Shown piece after piece: positions 17,083 through 25,762 of a stretch of 53,056 nucleotides of DNA. The notes under the pieces were generated by a model, which saw only the letters and a list, made by a program, of their open reading frames with translations, was not told the DNA's origin and did no database searches. A program made the translations under genes and the position numbers. Origin of the DNA: Veillonellaceae bacterium SB90 (GTDB lineage: Bacteria; Bacillota; Negativicutes; Selenomonadales; Selenomonadaceae); assembly GCA_902364065.1 (NCBI GenBank), contig CABJCJ010000018.1, forward strand, positions 1 through 53,056, in the 5' to 3' direction. The number at the start of each line of letters is the position of its first letter. The stretch's first letter is position 1.

Positions 17083-18480
17083 ATGAAGTTAAAGACAACA
17101 CTTTTTGGCCAGATCTATGCATTCCGCGATGTCAAGGACGTGCTGGCCAAGGCCAATGAAGAAAAATCCGGCGATATGCTCGCCGGCATCGCGGCGCGCG
17201 GCAATGTCGAGCGCGTGGCCGCCAAGGCCGTGCTGGCCGATATGACGCTCCGGGACCTGCGTGAGAATCCCGTCGTGCCTTACGAGGACGACGATGTGAC
17301 GCGCGCGGACCAGGACGCTGTGGATGAAGATGTTTACCAGAAGATTCAGTCGCTGACGGTCGGGGAATTCCGCGAATTCCTGCTGGCGGCGCAGCCAGAG
17401 GAAATCGCTGCAATCCGTCCGGGTCTGACGGCGGAGATGGTGGCGGGCGTCGCCAAGCTCATGTCGAATATGGATCTCGTCTATGCGGCGCAGAAGATGC
17501 ATGTGGAAGCCACCTGCAACACAACCATCGGCCGGCCGGGCACGCTTTCGGCGCGCCTGCAGCCGAATCATGCGACGGACAACCCCGAAGGCATCATGGC
17601 TTCCGTCATGGAGGGCATCAGCTACGGCGTCGGTGATGCCGTGATCGGGCTCAATCCTGCCGTTGATACGATGGACAGCGTGGCGGATATCCTCAAGGAA
17701 TTCAAGGAATTCATGAACAAGTGGCAGCTGCCGACGCAGAACTGTGTGCTCGCCCATGTCACGACGCAGATGAAGGTGCTCGAGAAGAACCTCGCGCCGA
17801 TGGATCTGATGTTCCAGAGCCTGGCGGGTTCCGAGAAGGCGAGCCGCGCCTTCGGCATCAATGTCGCACTCATGGATGAAGCGTACGCCATCATGAAGGA
17901 GAAGAAGAGCTCGACCGGGCCGAACTTCATGTATTTTGAGACGGGGCAGGGCTCGGAGCTCTCGTCGGACGGCCATCACGGTGCCGATCAGCTCGTCATG
18001 GAGGCACGCTGCTACGCCTTCGCGAAGCGCTACCATCCGTTCCTCGTCAATACGGTCGTGGGCTTCATCGGTCCGGAGTACCTCTACGATGGCCGCCAGA
18101 TGATCCGCGCCGGCCTCGAGGATCACTTCATGGGCAAGCTCACGGGCATCCCGATGGGCTGCGATGTCTGCTACACGAATCATATGCGCGCCGACCAGAA
18201 TGATCTCGAGAATCTCGCGATGATGCTCGCCATGGCGGACTGCAACTACATCATGGGCATTCCGGGCGGCGATGACGTCATGCTGATGTACCAGACGACG
18301 AGCTACCACGATGTGGCATCCCTGCGGCGCCTCACGGGCAAGAAGCCCATCCGCGAATTTGCGCAGCGCCTGCAGGAACTCGGCATTCTCGATGAAGAAG
18401 GGCACCTGACCGGATTGGCAGGGGACCCGTCGATATTTTTCCACGTTGATCACATGATGCAGGGAGGCAAAGCCGTATGA
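17083..18480 (+). CDS. eutB: Ethanolamine ammonia-lyase large subunit
   Basis: 465 residues from ATG 17083, with AAGGAAAGCAGGAA upstream. It is the TIM-barrel catalytic subunit of adenosylcobalamin-dependent ethanolamine ammonia-lyase, which converts ethanolamine to acetaldehyde and ammonia. Clear family segments include CNTTIGRPGTLSARLQPNHA, SYGVGDAVIGLNPAVD, YFETGQGSELSS and GIPMGCDVCYTNHM. E. coli EutB is 453 residues, so this is full length. It ends in an ATGA overlap with eutC, implying translational coupling of the two subunits. A 57-bp gap after eutA contains two short TATAAGGAA repeats of unknown meaning. Confidence 0.95.
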   Translation: MKLKTTLFGQIYAFRDVKDVLAKANEEKSGDMLAGIAARGNVERVAAKAVLADMTLRDLRENPVVPYEDDDVTRADQDAVDEDVYQKIQSLTVGEFREFLLAAQPEEIAAIRPGLTAEMVAGVAKLMSNMDLVYAAQKMHVEATCNTTIGRPGTLSARLQPNHATDNPEGIMASVMEGISYGVGDAVIGLNPAVDTMDSVADILKEFKEFMNKWQLPTQNCVLAHVTTQMKVLEKNLAPMDLMFQSLAGSEKASRAFGINVALMDEAYAIMKEKKSSTGPNFMYFETGQGSELSSDGHHGADQLVMEARCYAFAKRYHPFLVNTVVGFIGPEYLYDGRQMIRAGLEDHFMGKLTGIPMGCDVCYTNHMRADQNDLENLAMMLAMADCNYIMGIPGGDDVMLMYQTTSYHDVASLRRLTGKKPIREFAQRLQELGILDEEGHLTGLAGDPSIFFHVDHMMQGGKAV

Positions 18481-19265
18481 ATTGCGAACAGACTGTCGGA
18501 AATGATTTCGTGCCGGATGTTTCCCTGCCGGAAGTCAAGGACAAGGTGCTCGTCGACCATCCGCGGAATCTGGAGATGATCAGGAGACTCAAGCAGACGA
18601 CGAATGCACGCCTGGGCATCGGCCGCGCCGGCGACCGGTTCAAGACGGAGACGCTCTTGAAATTCCGCGCCGATCATGCTATTGCCCAGGATGCCGTCTG
18701 GACCGATATCGATGAGACGCTCATCGATGAGATGGGCTTCTACAAGGTGCAGACGCTTGTAAAAGACAAGGAGGAATACGTCCGCCGGCCGGACCGTGGC
18801 CGCATTTTCTCGGCAGAAACCATGGCGGCCATCGAGAGAGACTGCATCCACGATCCCGATGTGCAGATCATCGTGGCGGACGGGCTCAGCGGTTTTGCCA
18901 TCAATGCGAACCTTCGCGATATCTACGCCATCATGATGGATGGTTTCGAGGAAAAGGGCTATCGCGTCGGCACGCCGATTTTCGTGCGTTACAGTCGCGT
19001 GGCGACGATGGACAAGATCAGCGAAGCACTCGGCGCCAAGGTCACGATCCAGCTCATCGGCGAACGCCCGGGCCTCGCGACGGGCGAGAGCATGAGTGTT
19101 TACATGGCGTATGAGGCCAGCAGCGAGAAGCCGGAGTCTCAGCGCACGGTCGTCTCGAATATCTACGCGCATGGCATCCCGCCGCTTGAGGCCGGTGCGC
19201 AGGTCGTGCACCTGACGGAAATCCTCATGCGCGAGAAGAAGAGCGGTGTGGAACTCAAGATTTAA
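18477..19265 (+). CDS. eutC: Ethanolamine ammonia-lyase small subunit
   Basis: 262 residues from ATG 18477, overlapping the eutB stop by four bases. It has the EutC signatures NARLGIGRAGDRFKTETLLKF (split here only for reference), IVADGLSGFAINAN, and LIGERPGLATGESMSVYMAY close to the C-terminus, which help bind the cobamide lower face. Slightly shorter than enterobacterial EutC (about 295), mainly at the N-terminus, where the microcompartment-targeting extension of some EutC proteins would be; this fits the absence of shell genes here. It functions with EutB in an (alpha-beta) hexamer. Confidence 0.93.
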   Translation: MNCEQTVGNDFVPDVSLPEVKDKVLVDHPRNLEMIRRLKQTTNARLGIGRAGDRFKTETLLKFRADHAIAQDAVWTDIDETLIDEMGFYKVQTLVKDKEEYVRRPDRGRIFSAETMAAIERDCIHDPDVQIIVADGLSGFAINANLRDIYAIMMDGFEEKGYRVGTPIFVRYSRVATMDKISEALGAKVTIQLIGERPGLATGESMSVYMAYEASSEKPESQRTVVSNIYAHGIPPLEAGAQVVHLTEILMREKKSGVELKI

Positions 19266-19290
19266 CATGATTCAGAAGGGAGGGGCCAAG

Positions 19291-20298
19291 ATGCTGATGG
19301 ATAAAGCACAGCGCCTGACGGCGCGGATGGCCGTGCCGCCTGGCAGCCTGGGGCTCCTGGAAAAAGAGGTGCAGAAGCTCTTCAGCGCCTGGCCGCAGAT
19401 TGAGTGGGAGCTGCGGCCGCATCATTTCGTGTTTGCGGCCGACAATGGCATCGTCGCGGCCGGTGTCGTGGCACAGGACCAGGATATCACGTATCTGCAG
19501 GCAAAGAATATGGTGGAGGGCCGCGCGGCCATCAGCTGCTTCTGCCAGGTCCAGCAGGTACCGCTTTCCGTGGTGGATGTCGGCATCAGGAGCGATGAAG
19601 CCGTCGGCATCGACCGCAAGATTGCGAAGGGGACGGAGAACTTTCTCGAGAGCCCGGCCATGAGCGAGCGCAGCTTCTGGCGTGCCTGCGATGTAGGCCG
19701 TGAGATGGTCCGGCAGGCACAGAAGGAAGGCTGCAATCTGCTTTCTTTCGGCGAGATGGGCATTGGCAATACGACGACATCGGCTGCCGTGCTGCATGCG
19801 CTGACCGGTGCGGACCTTGAGGATATCACGGGCTGCGGCGCCAATCCCGGTCATCCGGAGATCGTGCTGTGCAAGCGCGAGGTCATCGCGGCGGCCACGA
19901 AGCACTACCGGCCCCTGATGAAGACGCCGCAGGACATCCTGCGCTGCGTGGGCGGCTTTGACCTCGCCGCGCTCTGCGGAGCCATGCTGGCCTGCGCGGA
20001 AGAACGCATCCCGTTCCTGCTCGACGGCTTCATCACGGCCGTGGCCCTGGCCTGCGCCGTCCGGATCAATCCCGAAGTGACGAAGATGGCCATTCCGACA
20101 CACCTTTCCAAGGAACCCGGCACAGCCGTTGCTTTGCGCGCGGGCGGCATCAGGCCGGATGACGCGCCAATCCATGCGGAGATGTGCCTCGGCGAGGGTA
20201 CGGGCGCCATCCTGGGCTTCTCGCTGCTGCGCACGATGCTCTACACCGTGCGGCATATGAAGACCATGGAGGAACTGGTCAAAAGTTCCAATCAATAA
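19291..20298 (+). CDS. cobT: Nicotinate-nucleotide:dimethylbenzimidazole phosphoribosyltransferase
   Basis: 335 residues from ATG 19291, with AAGGGAGGGG upstream; the earlier in-frame ATG 19267 lacks an SD. CobT activates the lower-ligand base of cobamides by transferring phosphoribose from nicotinate mononucleotide. Family motifs: PPGSLGLLE at the N-terminus, FAADNGI, SFGEMGIGNTTTSAA, and LGEGTGA at 299-305 whose Glu is the usual catalytic base. It lies 25 bp after eutC and ends at a terminator, so it belongs to the eut operon. The inferred logic is supply of complete cobamide for EutBC. No other cobamide gene is in the window, and the base specificity (benzimidazole, purine or phenolic) cannot be read from the sequence. 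Confidence 0.92.
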   Translation: MLMDKAQRLTARMAVPPGSLGLLEKEVQKLFSAWPQIEWELRPHHFVFAADNGIVAAGVVAQDQDITYLQAKNMVEGRAAISCFCQVQQVPLSVVDVGIRSDEAVGIDRKIAKGTENFLESPAMSERSFWRACDVGREMVRQAQKEGCNLLSFGEMGIGNTTTSAAVLHALTGADLEDITGCGANPGHPEIVLCKREVIAAATKHYRPLMKTPQDILRCVGGFDLAALCGAMLACAEERIPFLLDGFITAVALACAVRINPEVTKMAIPTHLSKEPGTAVALRAGGIRPDDAPIHAEMCLGEGTGAILGFSLLRTMLYTVRHMKTMEELVKSSNQ

Positions 20299-20309
20299 AA
20301 ATATTTATC

Positions 20310-20344
20310 AACAGGCCTCGCTGCGAAGGAATGAGGCCTGTTTT
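20310..20344 (+). terminator. Terminator of the eut-cobT operon
   Basis: 10-bp perfect stem (20310-20319 and 20333-20342) with a 13-base loop and TTTT. Confidence 0.85.
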
Positions 20345-20345
20345 G

Positions 20346-20354
20346 TGATATTAT
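20346..20354 (+). promoter_or_regulatory. Extended -10 promoter of the diguanylate cyclase gene
   Basis: TGATATTAT (TGn plus TATTAT) directly follows the preceding terminator and lies 42 bp before the ATG. The -35 position is poor. Confidence 0.45.
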
Positions 20355-20396
20355 AAAGAAAGTGGATGGCGATGCGAGGTCGAAAAGGAGCAAATC

Positions 20397-22154
20397 ATGA
20401 AGCGGAACGCCAATCGTTATAAAAGAAGACTCATTCCTTTGGCTGTCTTTGTTGTCGGTCTCCTGATCTTCCTGCTGATCGTGAGCCGCCTGGCGAAGAA
20501 CGAAGAGATGATGATGCGGGACCGCTGCTCCCTCAATGCCCAGATCTATGCCGATGAACTCGAGAAGGATTTCAACCGCAGCAGCATTGCCACGGACATG
20601 ATGGCCTATATGATCATGGATGAGGGCGGCATGCCGAGGAATTTCGCCAAAGCAGCCGCCGGCATGATGCAGAGGAGTCCCTATATCGACAGCATCCAGC
20701 TGGCTCCTGACGGCATCATCGCCGATGTCTATCCGGAATCGGCCCGCATCATCGGCAAGGAGAACCTCTTCGCCCTGCCTGACCGCGTGCAGAGCGTCAC
20801 GTACAGCCGTGACAACAAGGCCACGATCATCCAGGGGCCGTTTCAGCTCAGCGAGGGCCATGAAGGCCTCGCCGTGCGTCAGCCCATTTTCTTTGAGAAC
20901 CCGGACGGGACGGAACGCTTCTGGGGCTTTTCCATCGTCGTTCTCAAGGCGCCGGACATCTTTGAGAGCATGGCAAATGATCTCAAGGCCACGCACAACG
21001 AGTACCGGCTTTCCAAGACGGAACCAGGAGATGATGAATATCATGTGGTCCTGGCCTCCAGGGAGTACCTGGACCGTCCGGAAGCGCAGACGTTTTTCTA
21101 CGGCGGCTGTTACTGGAAGCTTGAGGTCATGCCGGAGAGGGGCTGGCAGCCTTCGTTTCCGCTCGTTCTGTCATTTCTGCTGGGCCTCGGGATTGTCCTC
21201 CTTCTGACGGGGATGACCATGCTCCTGCTCAAGCTGCAGGAACGGCGCAGTCATCTGCACCGCATGGCCAATACGGATTCCCTGACGGGACTCTACAACC
21301 GGCAGGGATTTGATGAAGCCGTTTCAAAATGGCTGCGCAAGCATCCGGAGGAGAAGGCGACGGCCGTCATCATCGATATCGATAATTTCAAGCTCGTCAA
21401 CGATCTCAACAGCCACCGCGCCGGCGACGAGGCCCTGAAGAATCTCGCCCGCACGATGCAGCAGCATTTCTCGGATGTGGCTTTTGTCGGCCGCAATGGC
21501 GGCGATGAATTCTGCGCGCTGTTCCGCGGAATGTCAGCGGCAGAGGCAGGCCCGCTCCTGGACGGCTTTGCCACGCGGCGCCACCTGTTCCGCTATGACG
21601 GCAAAGTGCACTCCTATACGATTTCGATGGGGTACGCCGAATACCCGACACAGGCCCGTTCGCGCTCAAGTCTCTTCCAGTGCGCCGATGCCGCGCTCTA
21701 CGCGGTGAAGCTGCGCGGCAAACAGGGGCTGTCCCAGTACCAGCCGCATGTCGGCGAAGCCGGCCGGAGCCAGCTGGCATTCGGCCTGCAGGATATTGCG
21801 ATGCATCTGCCGGGAGCCATTCTCATCTACAAGGCCGATGAGCAGGAGGAGATTCTCTTTGCGAATCTCGAGCTCATCCATCTGTTCGACTGCGATACGC
21901 TTGAAGAGTTCCTCGCCTATACGAATGGGACGTTCCGCGGCATTGTGCATCCCGATGATTACGACCGCGTGGAAACGAGTATTGACGAGCAGATTGCTGC
22001 GTCCGGCAGCACGGGGACGGACGCCGTCGTTTACCGCATTATCACCAAGAAAGGCCGCTTGCGCCGCGTGCTCGACAAGGGCCGTCTCGTCGATACGGAT
22101 TTCTACGGCAGGATTTTTTACGTCGTGCTGCTCGATGAGAGCAGCTGGGACTGA
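20397..22154 (+). CDS. Membrane diguanylate cyclase with C-terminal PAS-like domain
   Basis: 585 residues from ATG 20397. Transmembrane helix 1 is at about 11-31. An extracytoplasmic sensor of about 220 residues follows (CHASE-like: QLAPDGIIADVYPE, IIQGPF, AVRQPIFF), then a second helix at about 258-282. The GGDEF domain (about 293-455) has the intact motif NGGDEF with GGDEF at 368-372, plus the expected DxLTGLYNR-like start (TDSLTGLYNRQGF). The last 120 residues look like a PAS domain (GAILIYKADEQEEILFAN, then FRGIVHPDDYDRVE). It probably makes c-di-GMP from two GTP in response to an external ligand. A PAS domain after GGDEF rather than before is uncommon. Monocistronic between terminators. 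No I-site RxxD is obvious five residues before GGDEF. Confidence 0.88.
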   Translation: MKRNANRYKRRLIPLAVFVVGLLIFLLIVSRLAKNEEMMMRDRCSLNAQIYADELEKDFNRSSIATDMMAYMIMDEGGMPRNFAKAAAGMMQRSPYIDSIQLAPDGIIADVYPESARIIGKENLFALPDRVQSVTYSRDNKATIIQGPFQLSEGHEGLAVRQPIFFENPDGTERFWGFSIVVLKAPDIFESMANDLKATHNEYRLSKTEPGDDEYHVVLASREYLDRPEAQTFFYGGCYWKLEVMPERGWQPSFPLVLSFLLGLGIVLLLTGMTMLLLKLQERRSHLHRMANTDSLTGLYNRQGFDEAVSKWLRKHPEEKATAVIIDIDNFKLVNDLNSHRAGDEALKNLARTMQQHFSDVAFVGRNGGDEFCALFRGMSAAEAGPLLDGFATRRHLFRYDGKVHSYTISMGYAEYPTQARSRSSLFQCADAALYAVKLRGKQGLSQYQPHVGEAGRSQLAFGLQDIAMHLPGAILIYKADEQEEILFANLELIHLFDCDTLEEFLAYTNGTFRGIVHPDDYDRVETSIDEQIAASGSTGTDAVVYRIITKKGRLRRVLDKGRLVDTDFYGRIFYVVLLDESSWD

Positions 22155-22166
22155 AAATAATACTCA

Positions 22167-22215
22167 AAAAGCGGCTTCCGCATGGTTTTTCGACCACAAT
22201 TCCGGGGGCCGTTTT
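22167..22215 (+). terminator. Terminator after the diguanylate cyclase gene
   Basis: 12-bp stem with one bulged G and two G-U pairs (22167-22179 and 22204-22215), ending in TTTT. Its T-run directly abuts the -35 of the next promoter. Confidence 0.6.
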
Positions 22216-22216
22216 C

Positions 22217-22245
22217 TTGACACTGGATATAAAAAACTATAAAAT
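22217..22245 (+). promoter_or_regulatory. Promoter of rny
   Basis: TTGACA (22217-22222), 17-bp spacer, TAAAAT (22240-22245). Predicted leader is about 80 nt, A-rich, without an obvious hairpin. Confidence 0.8.
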
Positions 22246-22331
22246 GGAAAGGTATAGTTATGTCACGTATGCCAGGACGTACAACAACCAATACAAAAAT
22301 AAAAGCATGAAAGCAAAAAAAGAAAAGGGGG

Positions 22332-23876
22332 GTGAATATTATCGTTACAATAATATTAGCGGTAATAGTAGCAGTATTTGTCGGTTCCGGCATCGGCTAC
22401 GTGATGCGCAAGCGCACGGCTGAGGCACAGATCGGTTCCGCCGAAGCTGAAGCAAAACGAATTGTAGAAGACGCTGAGAAGAGGGGCGAGACGAAAAAGA
22501 AGGAAGCTCTGCTCGAAGCGAAGGAAGATATCCACCGTCTGCGTCAGGAACTCGATCGCGACACGAAAGAGCGCCGTTCGGAGCTCCAGCGTCAGGAGCG
22601 CCGTGTCGTGCAGAAGGAAGAGAACCTGGATCGCAAGCTCGAGTCCGTCGAGAAGAAAGAGGAGGCCCTGACCCGCAAGGAAGTCCGCCTCGACAAGAGC
22701 CAGGCGGCCATCGATGAGATGCACGAGCAGCAGAAGGCTGAGCTCGAACGCATCTCGAGCCTGACGGCTGAGGAAGCCCGCACGATGCTCATGGCAGAAG
22801 CTGAGGAAGAGCTCAAGCACGAGAAGGCCATGAAAATCAAGGAGTACGAGCAGCAGACGAAGGATGAAGCGGACAAGAAGGCCCGCGAGATCCTGTCGAT
22901 TGCCATCCAGCGCTGTGCAGCCGACCACGTCGCCGAGACGACCGTCTCCGTCGTGGCCCTGCCGAACGACGAGATGAAGGGCCGCATCATCGGCCGCGAG
23001 GGCCGCAATATCCGCACGCTCGAAACGCTGACGGGCATCGACCTCATCATCGATGATACGCCGGAAGCCGTCATCCTGTCGGGCTTCGATCCCGTGCGCC
23101 GTGAGATCGCGCGCATCGCACTCGAGAAGCTGATCCAGGATGGCCGCATCCATCCGGCACGCATCGAGGAGATGGTCGAGAAGGCCAAGCGCGAAGTCGA
23201 CCAGCGCATCAAGGAAGCCGGCGAGCAGGCGACGTTCGAGACGGGCGTCCATGGCCTGCATCCGGAGCTCATCAAGCTCCTGGGCCGCCTGCGTTACCGC
23301 ACGAGTTACGGCCAGAACGTGCTTAACCATTCCGTGGAAGTCTCGCATCTCGCCGGCGTCATGGCAGCCGAGCTCGGCTGCGATGTCATGCTCGCCAAGC
23401 GCGCCGGCCTGCTCCACGATATCGGCAAGGCCATCGACCACGAGGTCGAGGGCTCCCATACGTCGATCGGCGGCGATATCGCGCGCAAGTATCGCGAGTC
23501 GAAGGATGTCATCAACGCCATCGTTTCCCATCACGGCGATGTGGAACCGACCTGCGTGGAATCCGTCCTCGTCTCAGCGGCTGATGCCGTGTCGGCGGCA
23601 CGCCCGGGCGCGCGCCGTGAAAGCCTCGAATCGTATCTCAAGCGCCTCAAGAGCCTTGAGGAGATTGCCGAGTCCTTCGATGGCGTTGAGCGCTGCTTTG
23701 CCATCCAGGCCGGCCGTGAGATCCGCGTCATGGTCAAGCCGGACAAGGTGGACGATGCCGAAGCTGCTGCACTGGCACACAATATCGTCAAGAAGATCGA
23801 GGACGAGCTCGAGTATCCTGGCCAGATCAAGGCCACGGTCATCCGCGAGACGCGCGTCGTCGATTATGCGAAATAA
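22332..23876 (+). CDS. rny: Ribonuclease Y
   Basis: 514 residues counted from GTG 22332. N-terminal membrane anchor (about 2-24), long coiled coil (about 30-185), KH domain ([15 protein letters not shown], around 215-232) and HD domain with LLHDIGK at 360-366 (His-Asp 362-363), then the C-terminal RNase Y part. It is the membrane-bound endonuclease that starts mRNA decay in Firmicutes. Start choice is odd: GGGGGG abuts the GTG, and an in-frame stop at 22308 excludes anything upstream. The SD would be ideally spaced from ATT 22338 or ATC 22341, so a non-canonical start is possible. The cluster with ymdB and spoVS is conserved in many Firmicutes. Confidence 0.93.
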   Translation: MNIIVTIILAVIVAVFVGSGIGYVMRKRTAEAQIGSAEAEAKRIVEDAEKRGETKKKEALLEAKEDIHRLRQELDRDTKERRSELQRQERRVVQKEENLDRKLESVEKKEEALTRKEVRLDKSQAAIDEMHEQQKAELERISSLTAEEARTMLMAEAEEELKHEKAMKIKEYEQQTKDEADKKAREILSIAIQRCAADHVAETTVSVVALPNDEMKGRIIGREGRNIRTLETLTGIDLIIDDTPEAVILSGFDPVRREIARIALEKLIQDGRIHPARIEEMVEKAKREVDQRIKEAGEQATFETGVHGLHPELIKLLGRLRYRTSYGQNVLNHSVEVSHLAGVMAAELGCDVMLAKRAGLLHDIGKAIDHEVEGSHTSIGGDIARKYRESKDVINAIVSHHGDVEPTCVESVLVSAADAVSAARPGARRESLESYLKRLKSLEEIAESFDGVERCFAIQAGREIRVMVKPDKVDDAEAAALAHNIVKKIEDELEYPGQIKATVIRETRVVDYAK

Positions 23877-23897
23877 GCAAAAGCAAAAATACCATGT

Positions 23898-23933
23898 ACT
23901 GAGGGTGCGGGGCGTCTGCCCCGGACCCTCAGT
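23898..23933 (+). other. Stable mRNA hairpin without U-run, after rny
   Basis: Nine perfect base pairs (23898-23906 with 23925-23933), a 2x2 internal loop, then GGGG/CCCC around a six-base loop. No T-run follows, so it is not a standard terminator. It lies 22 nt after the rny stop and 18 nt before the next start, and may define an RNA end or processing site. Confidence 0.7.
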
Positions 23934-23951
23934 CGCTTAGAGGGGATAATT

Positions 23952-24500
23952 ATGTTTGGTTTCAATTGGCTGCGCTCCCCAGGCGCGTACAACAAAGTGC
24001 AGGACAAGGCCGGCATCCAGTTCCTGGCCTCGCTGCTCGTCTGCTACCCGGAGGTCAGCTCGGTGCAGTATGATCCGAAGATGGGGGACCTCGTCCTCGA
24101 TTTCATCCTGCAGGGCGAGATTGACTGGGACAAGATCAATCCCTTCACGCATTTCCTGCAGGAAAGTCTCGATACCTACCATGCGCTGGAGGATGGACAG
24201 AAGCCATACCTGGCCATCACGGGCGAGGCCGTCGGGGACAAGACGGTGCTCCTGCACATCACGCGCGAAGTGGCGACGCTGCGGCGCGGTGAACTCACGC
24301 TCATCACCGAGCTGATGCAGACGACCTTTGGTCAGGCGCTCGTCGTGGACAATCATTCCCTCGACAACCTCGAAAATGATTTCGCGACCGTCCAGAGCGA
24401 CCTGCTCGACCAGATGCTCGGGCAGGCACAGGAGATGCGTTTCAGGAGCCGCATGGTCGGTGTGCGCGAAGGCGACCGCGTGGTCGTCTACAACCGCTGA
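23952..24500 (+). CDS. Conserved-looking protein of unknown function between rny and ymdB
   Basis: 182 residues from ATG 23952, with AGAGGGG upstream. Soluble, mixed alpha/beta, no signal peptide, membrane segment or metal-binding motif. The start MFGFNWLRSPGAYNK is followed by KAGIQFLASLLVCYPEVSSV and a hydrophobic strand (VLDFILQG). Later parts are helical (ELTLITELMQTTFG), and the end is a basic strand (RMVGVREGDRVVVYN). I do not recognise a family. Its position, sandwiched between two genes of the RNA-decay/second-messenger cluster with a stable hairpin before it, suggests co-expression with rny and possibly an RNA-related role, which is inference. Confidence 0.7.
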   Translation: MFGFNWLRSPGAYNKVQDKAGIQFLASLLVCYPEVSSVQYDPKMGDLVLDFILQGEIDWDKINPFTHFLQESLDTYHALEDGQKPYLAITGEAVGDKTVLLHITREVATLRRGELTLITELMQTTFGQALVVDNHSLDNLENDFATVQSDLLDQMLGQAQEMRFRSRMVGVREGDRVVVYNR

Positions 24501-24535
24501 TCATCACGCGGCAAAAGAGAAAAGAGGAGATCATA

Positions 24536-25312
24536 TTGCGAATCATGCTGGTAGGGGATGTCATCGGCCGTCCGGGCCGCCGCACATTCCAGAATTATAC
24601 GCCGAAACTCCGTGAGGAGAAGAACATCGATGTCGTCATCGTCAACGGAGAGAACTCCGCAGGCGGCAAAGGCTTTACGCGCAAGGCACTCGATGAACTC
24701 TACCGCGCCGGCGCCGACATCGTCACGTCGGGCAACCACGTCTGGGACAAGAAGGACGTGCTCTCGTTCATCGACGATGAGCCCTTCCTCATCCGCCCGG
24801 CCAATTATCCGGAGGGGACGCCCGGCAAGGGCTGGTGCTCCTACCCGTTCAAGGCGAAGAACGTCGGCGTCATGAACCTCTCGGGCCGTGCCTTCATGCC
24901 GCCGCTCGACTGCCCGTTCCAGAAGGTTGAGGAACTCCTGCGCGAAATGAAACAGGAGTGCGACATCATCTTCCTGGACTTCCATGCGGAAACGACATCG
25001 GAGAAGATGGCCATGGGCTTCTATCTCGACGGCCGCGTCAACGGCGTCGTCGGCACGCACACGCACGTGCAGACGGCTGACGAGCGCCTGCTGCCGAAGG
25101 GGACAGCCTATATCACGGATCTTGGCATGGTCGGCCCGCGCGACTCGGTGCTCGGTGTGAAGACCGACATCATCCTGCGCAAGTTCACGACGGCGATGCC
25201 CGTGCGCTTTGACCTCGCGGAGGGACCGTGCATTTACTGTGCCGTCATCGTCGAGATCGATGATGCGACGAACCGGACGAAGTCCATCGAGCGCATTTTC
25301 CTCCACGAATAA
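24536..25312 (+). CDS. ymdB: YmdB-family metallophosphoesterase
   Basis: 258 residues from TTG 24536, with GAGGAG six bases upstream. Calcineurin-like phosphoesterase of the YmdB family: GDVIGRPGRR near the N-terminus (first metal ligand Asp), NGENSAGGKGFT, SGNHVWD (Asn-His ligand), DFHAETTSEK and GTHTHVQTAD (metal-binding histidines). B. subtilis YmdB hydrolyses 2',3'-cyclic nucleotides, acts on RNA-derived substrates and influences biofilm and motility decisions. Length matches (about 264). It follows rny as in Bacilli, which supports a role linked to RNA turnover. Confidence 0.9.
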   Translation: MRIMLVGDVIGRPGRRTFQNYTPKLREEKNIDVVIVNGENSAGGKGFTRKALDELYRAGADIVTSGNHVWDKKDVLSFIDDEPFLIRPANYPEGTPGKGWCSYPFKAKNVGVMNLSGRAFMPPLDCPFQKVEELLREMKQECDIIFLDFHAETTSEKMAMGFYLDGRVNGVVGTHTHVQTADERLLPKGTAYITDLGMVGPRDSVLGVKTDIILRKFTTAMPVRFDLAEGPCIYCAVIVEIDDATNRTKSIERIFLHE

Positions 25313-25476
25313 GACATGCACAGAAGAATGACCGAGTGCAGAAAATAACAGGAAAAAGAAGGATTTGAGCGGCCTGCGACGAATTATAGACCAGTAGTAG
25401 GAATACTGGCTGTAAATATGACAAGTGTTTGTAGTGCAAGAACAAGCATCAGATTGAACAAGGAGGTCGTGCTCAT

Positions 25477-25737
25477 ATGGAAATCTTGAAAGTTTCTGCA
25501 AAATCCAATCCCAATTCCGTAGCAGGTGCTCTGGCGGGCGTCATCCGCGAGAATGGCAGTGCAGAGATGCAGGCCATCGGCGCAGGAGCCTTGAACCAGG
25601 CGGTCAAAGCTGTGGCCATCGCGCGCGGCTTTGTAGCACCTCATGGCGTAGACCTCATCTGTATCCCGGCCTTTACCGACATTAAGATCGATGGGGAAGA
25701 ACGCACAGCCATCAAGCTCATCGTTGAGCCGCGGTGA
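25477..25737 (+). CDS. spoVS: Stage V sporulation protein S
   Basis: 86 residues from ATG 25477, with AAGGAGGT nine bases upstream. Matches SpoVS over its full length: EILKVSAKSNPNSVAGALAG, AIGAGALNQAVKAVAIARGF, and ICIPAFTDIKIDGEERTAIK. SpoVS is an Alba-fold small protein needed for spore coat formation in Bacillus, but homologs exist in many non-sporulating bacteria, where the role is unknown. In this order after rny and ymdB it may act in RNA or nucleoid binding. The 164-bp gap before it holds a 6-bp hairpin (25391-25409) and no clear promoter. Confidence 0.93.
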   Translation: MEILKVSAKSNPNSVAGALAGVIRENGSAEMQAIGAGALNQAVKAVAIARGFVAPHGVDLICIPAFTDIKIDGEERTAIKLIVEPR

Positions 25738-25762
25738 AACATAGTATAGGAGTGACTTCAGG

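Noticed and set aside
22307..22423. Short ORF starting at ATG 22307 overlapping the rny start
   Set aside because: Reads out of frame through the rny membrane-anchor codons; low-complexity product, no SD.
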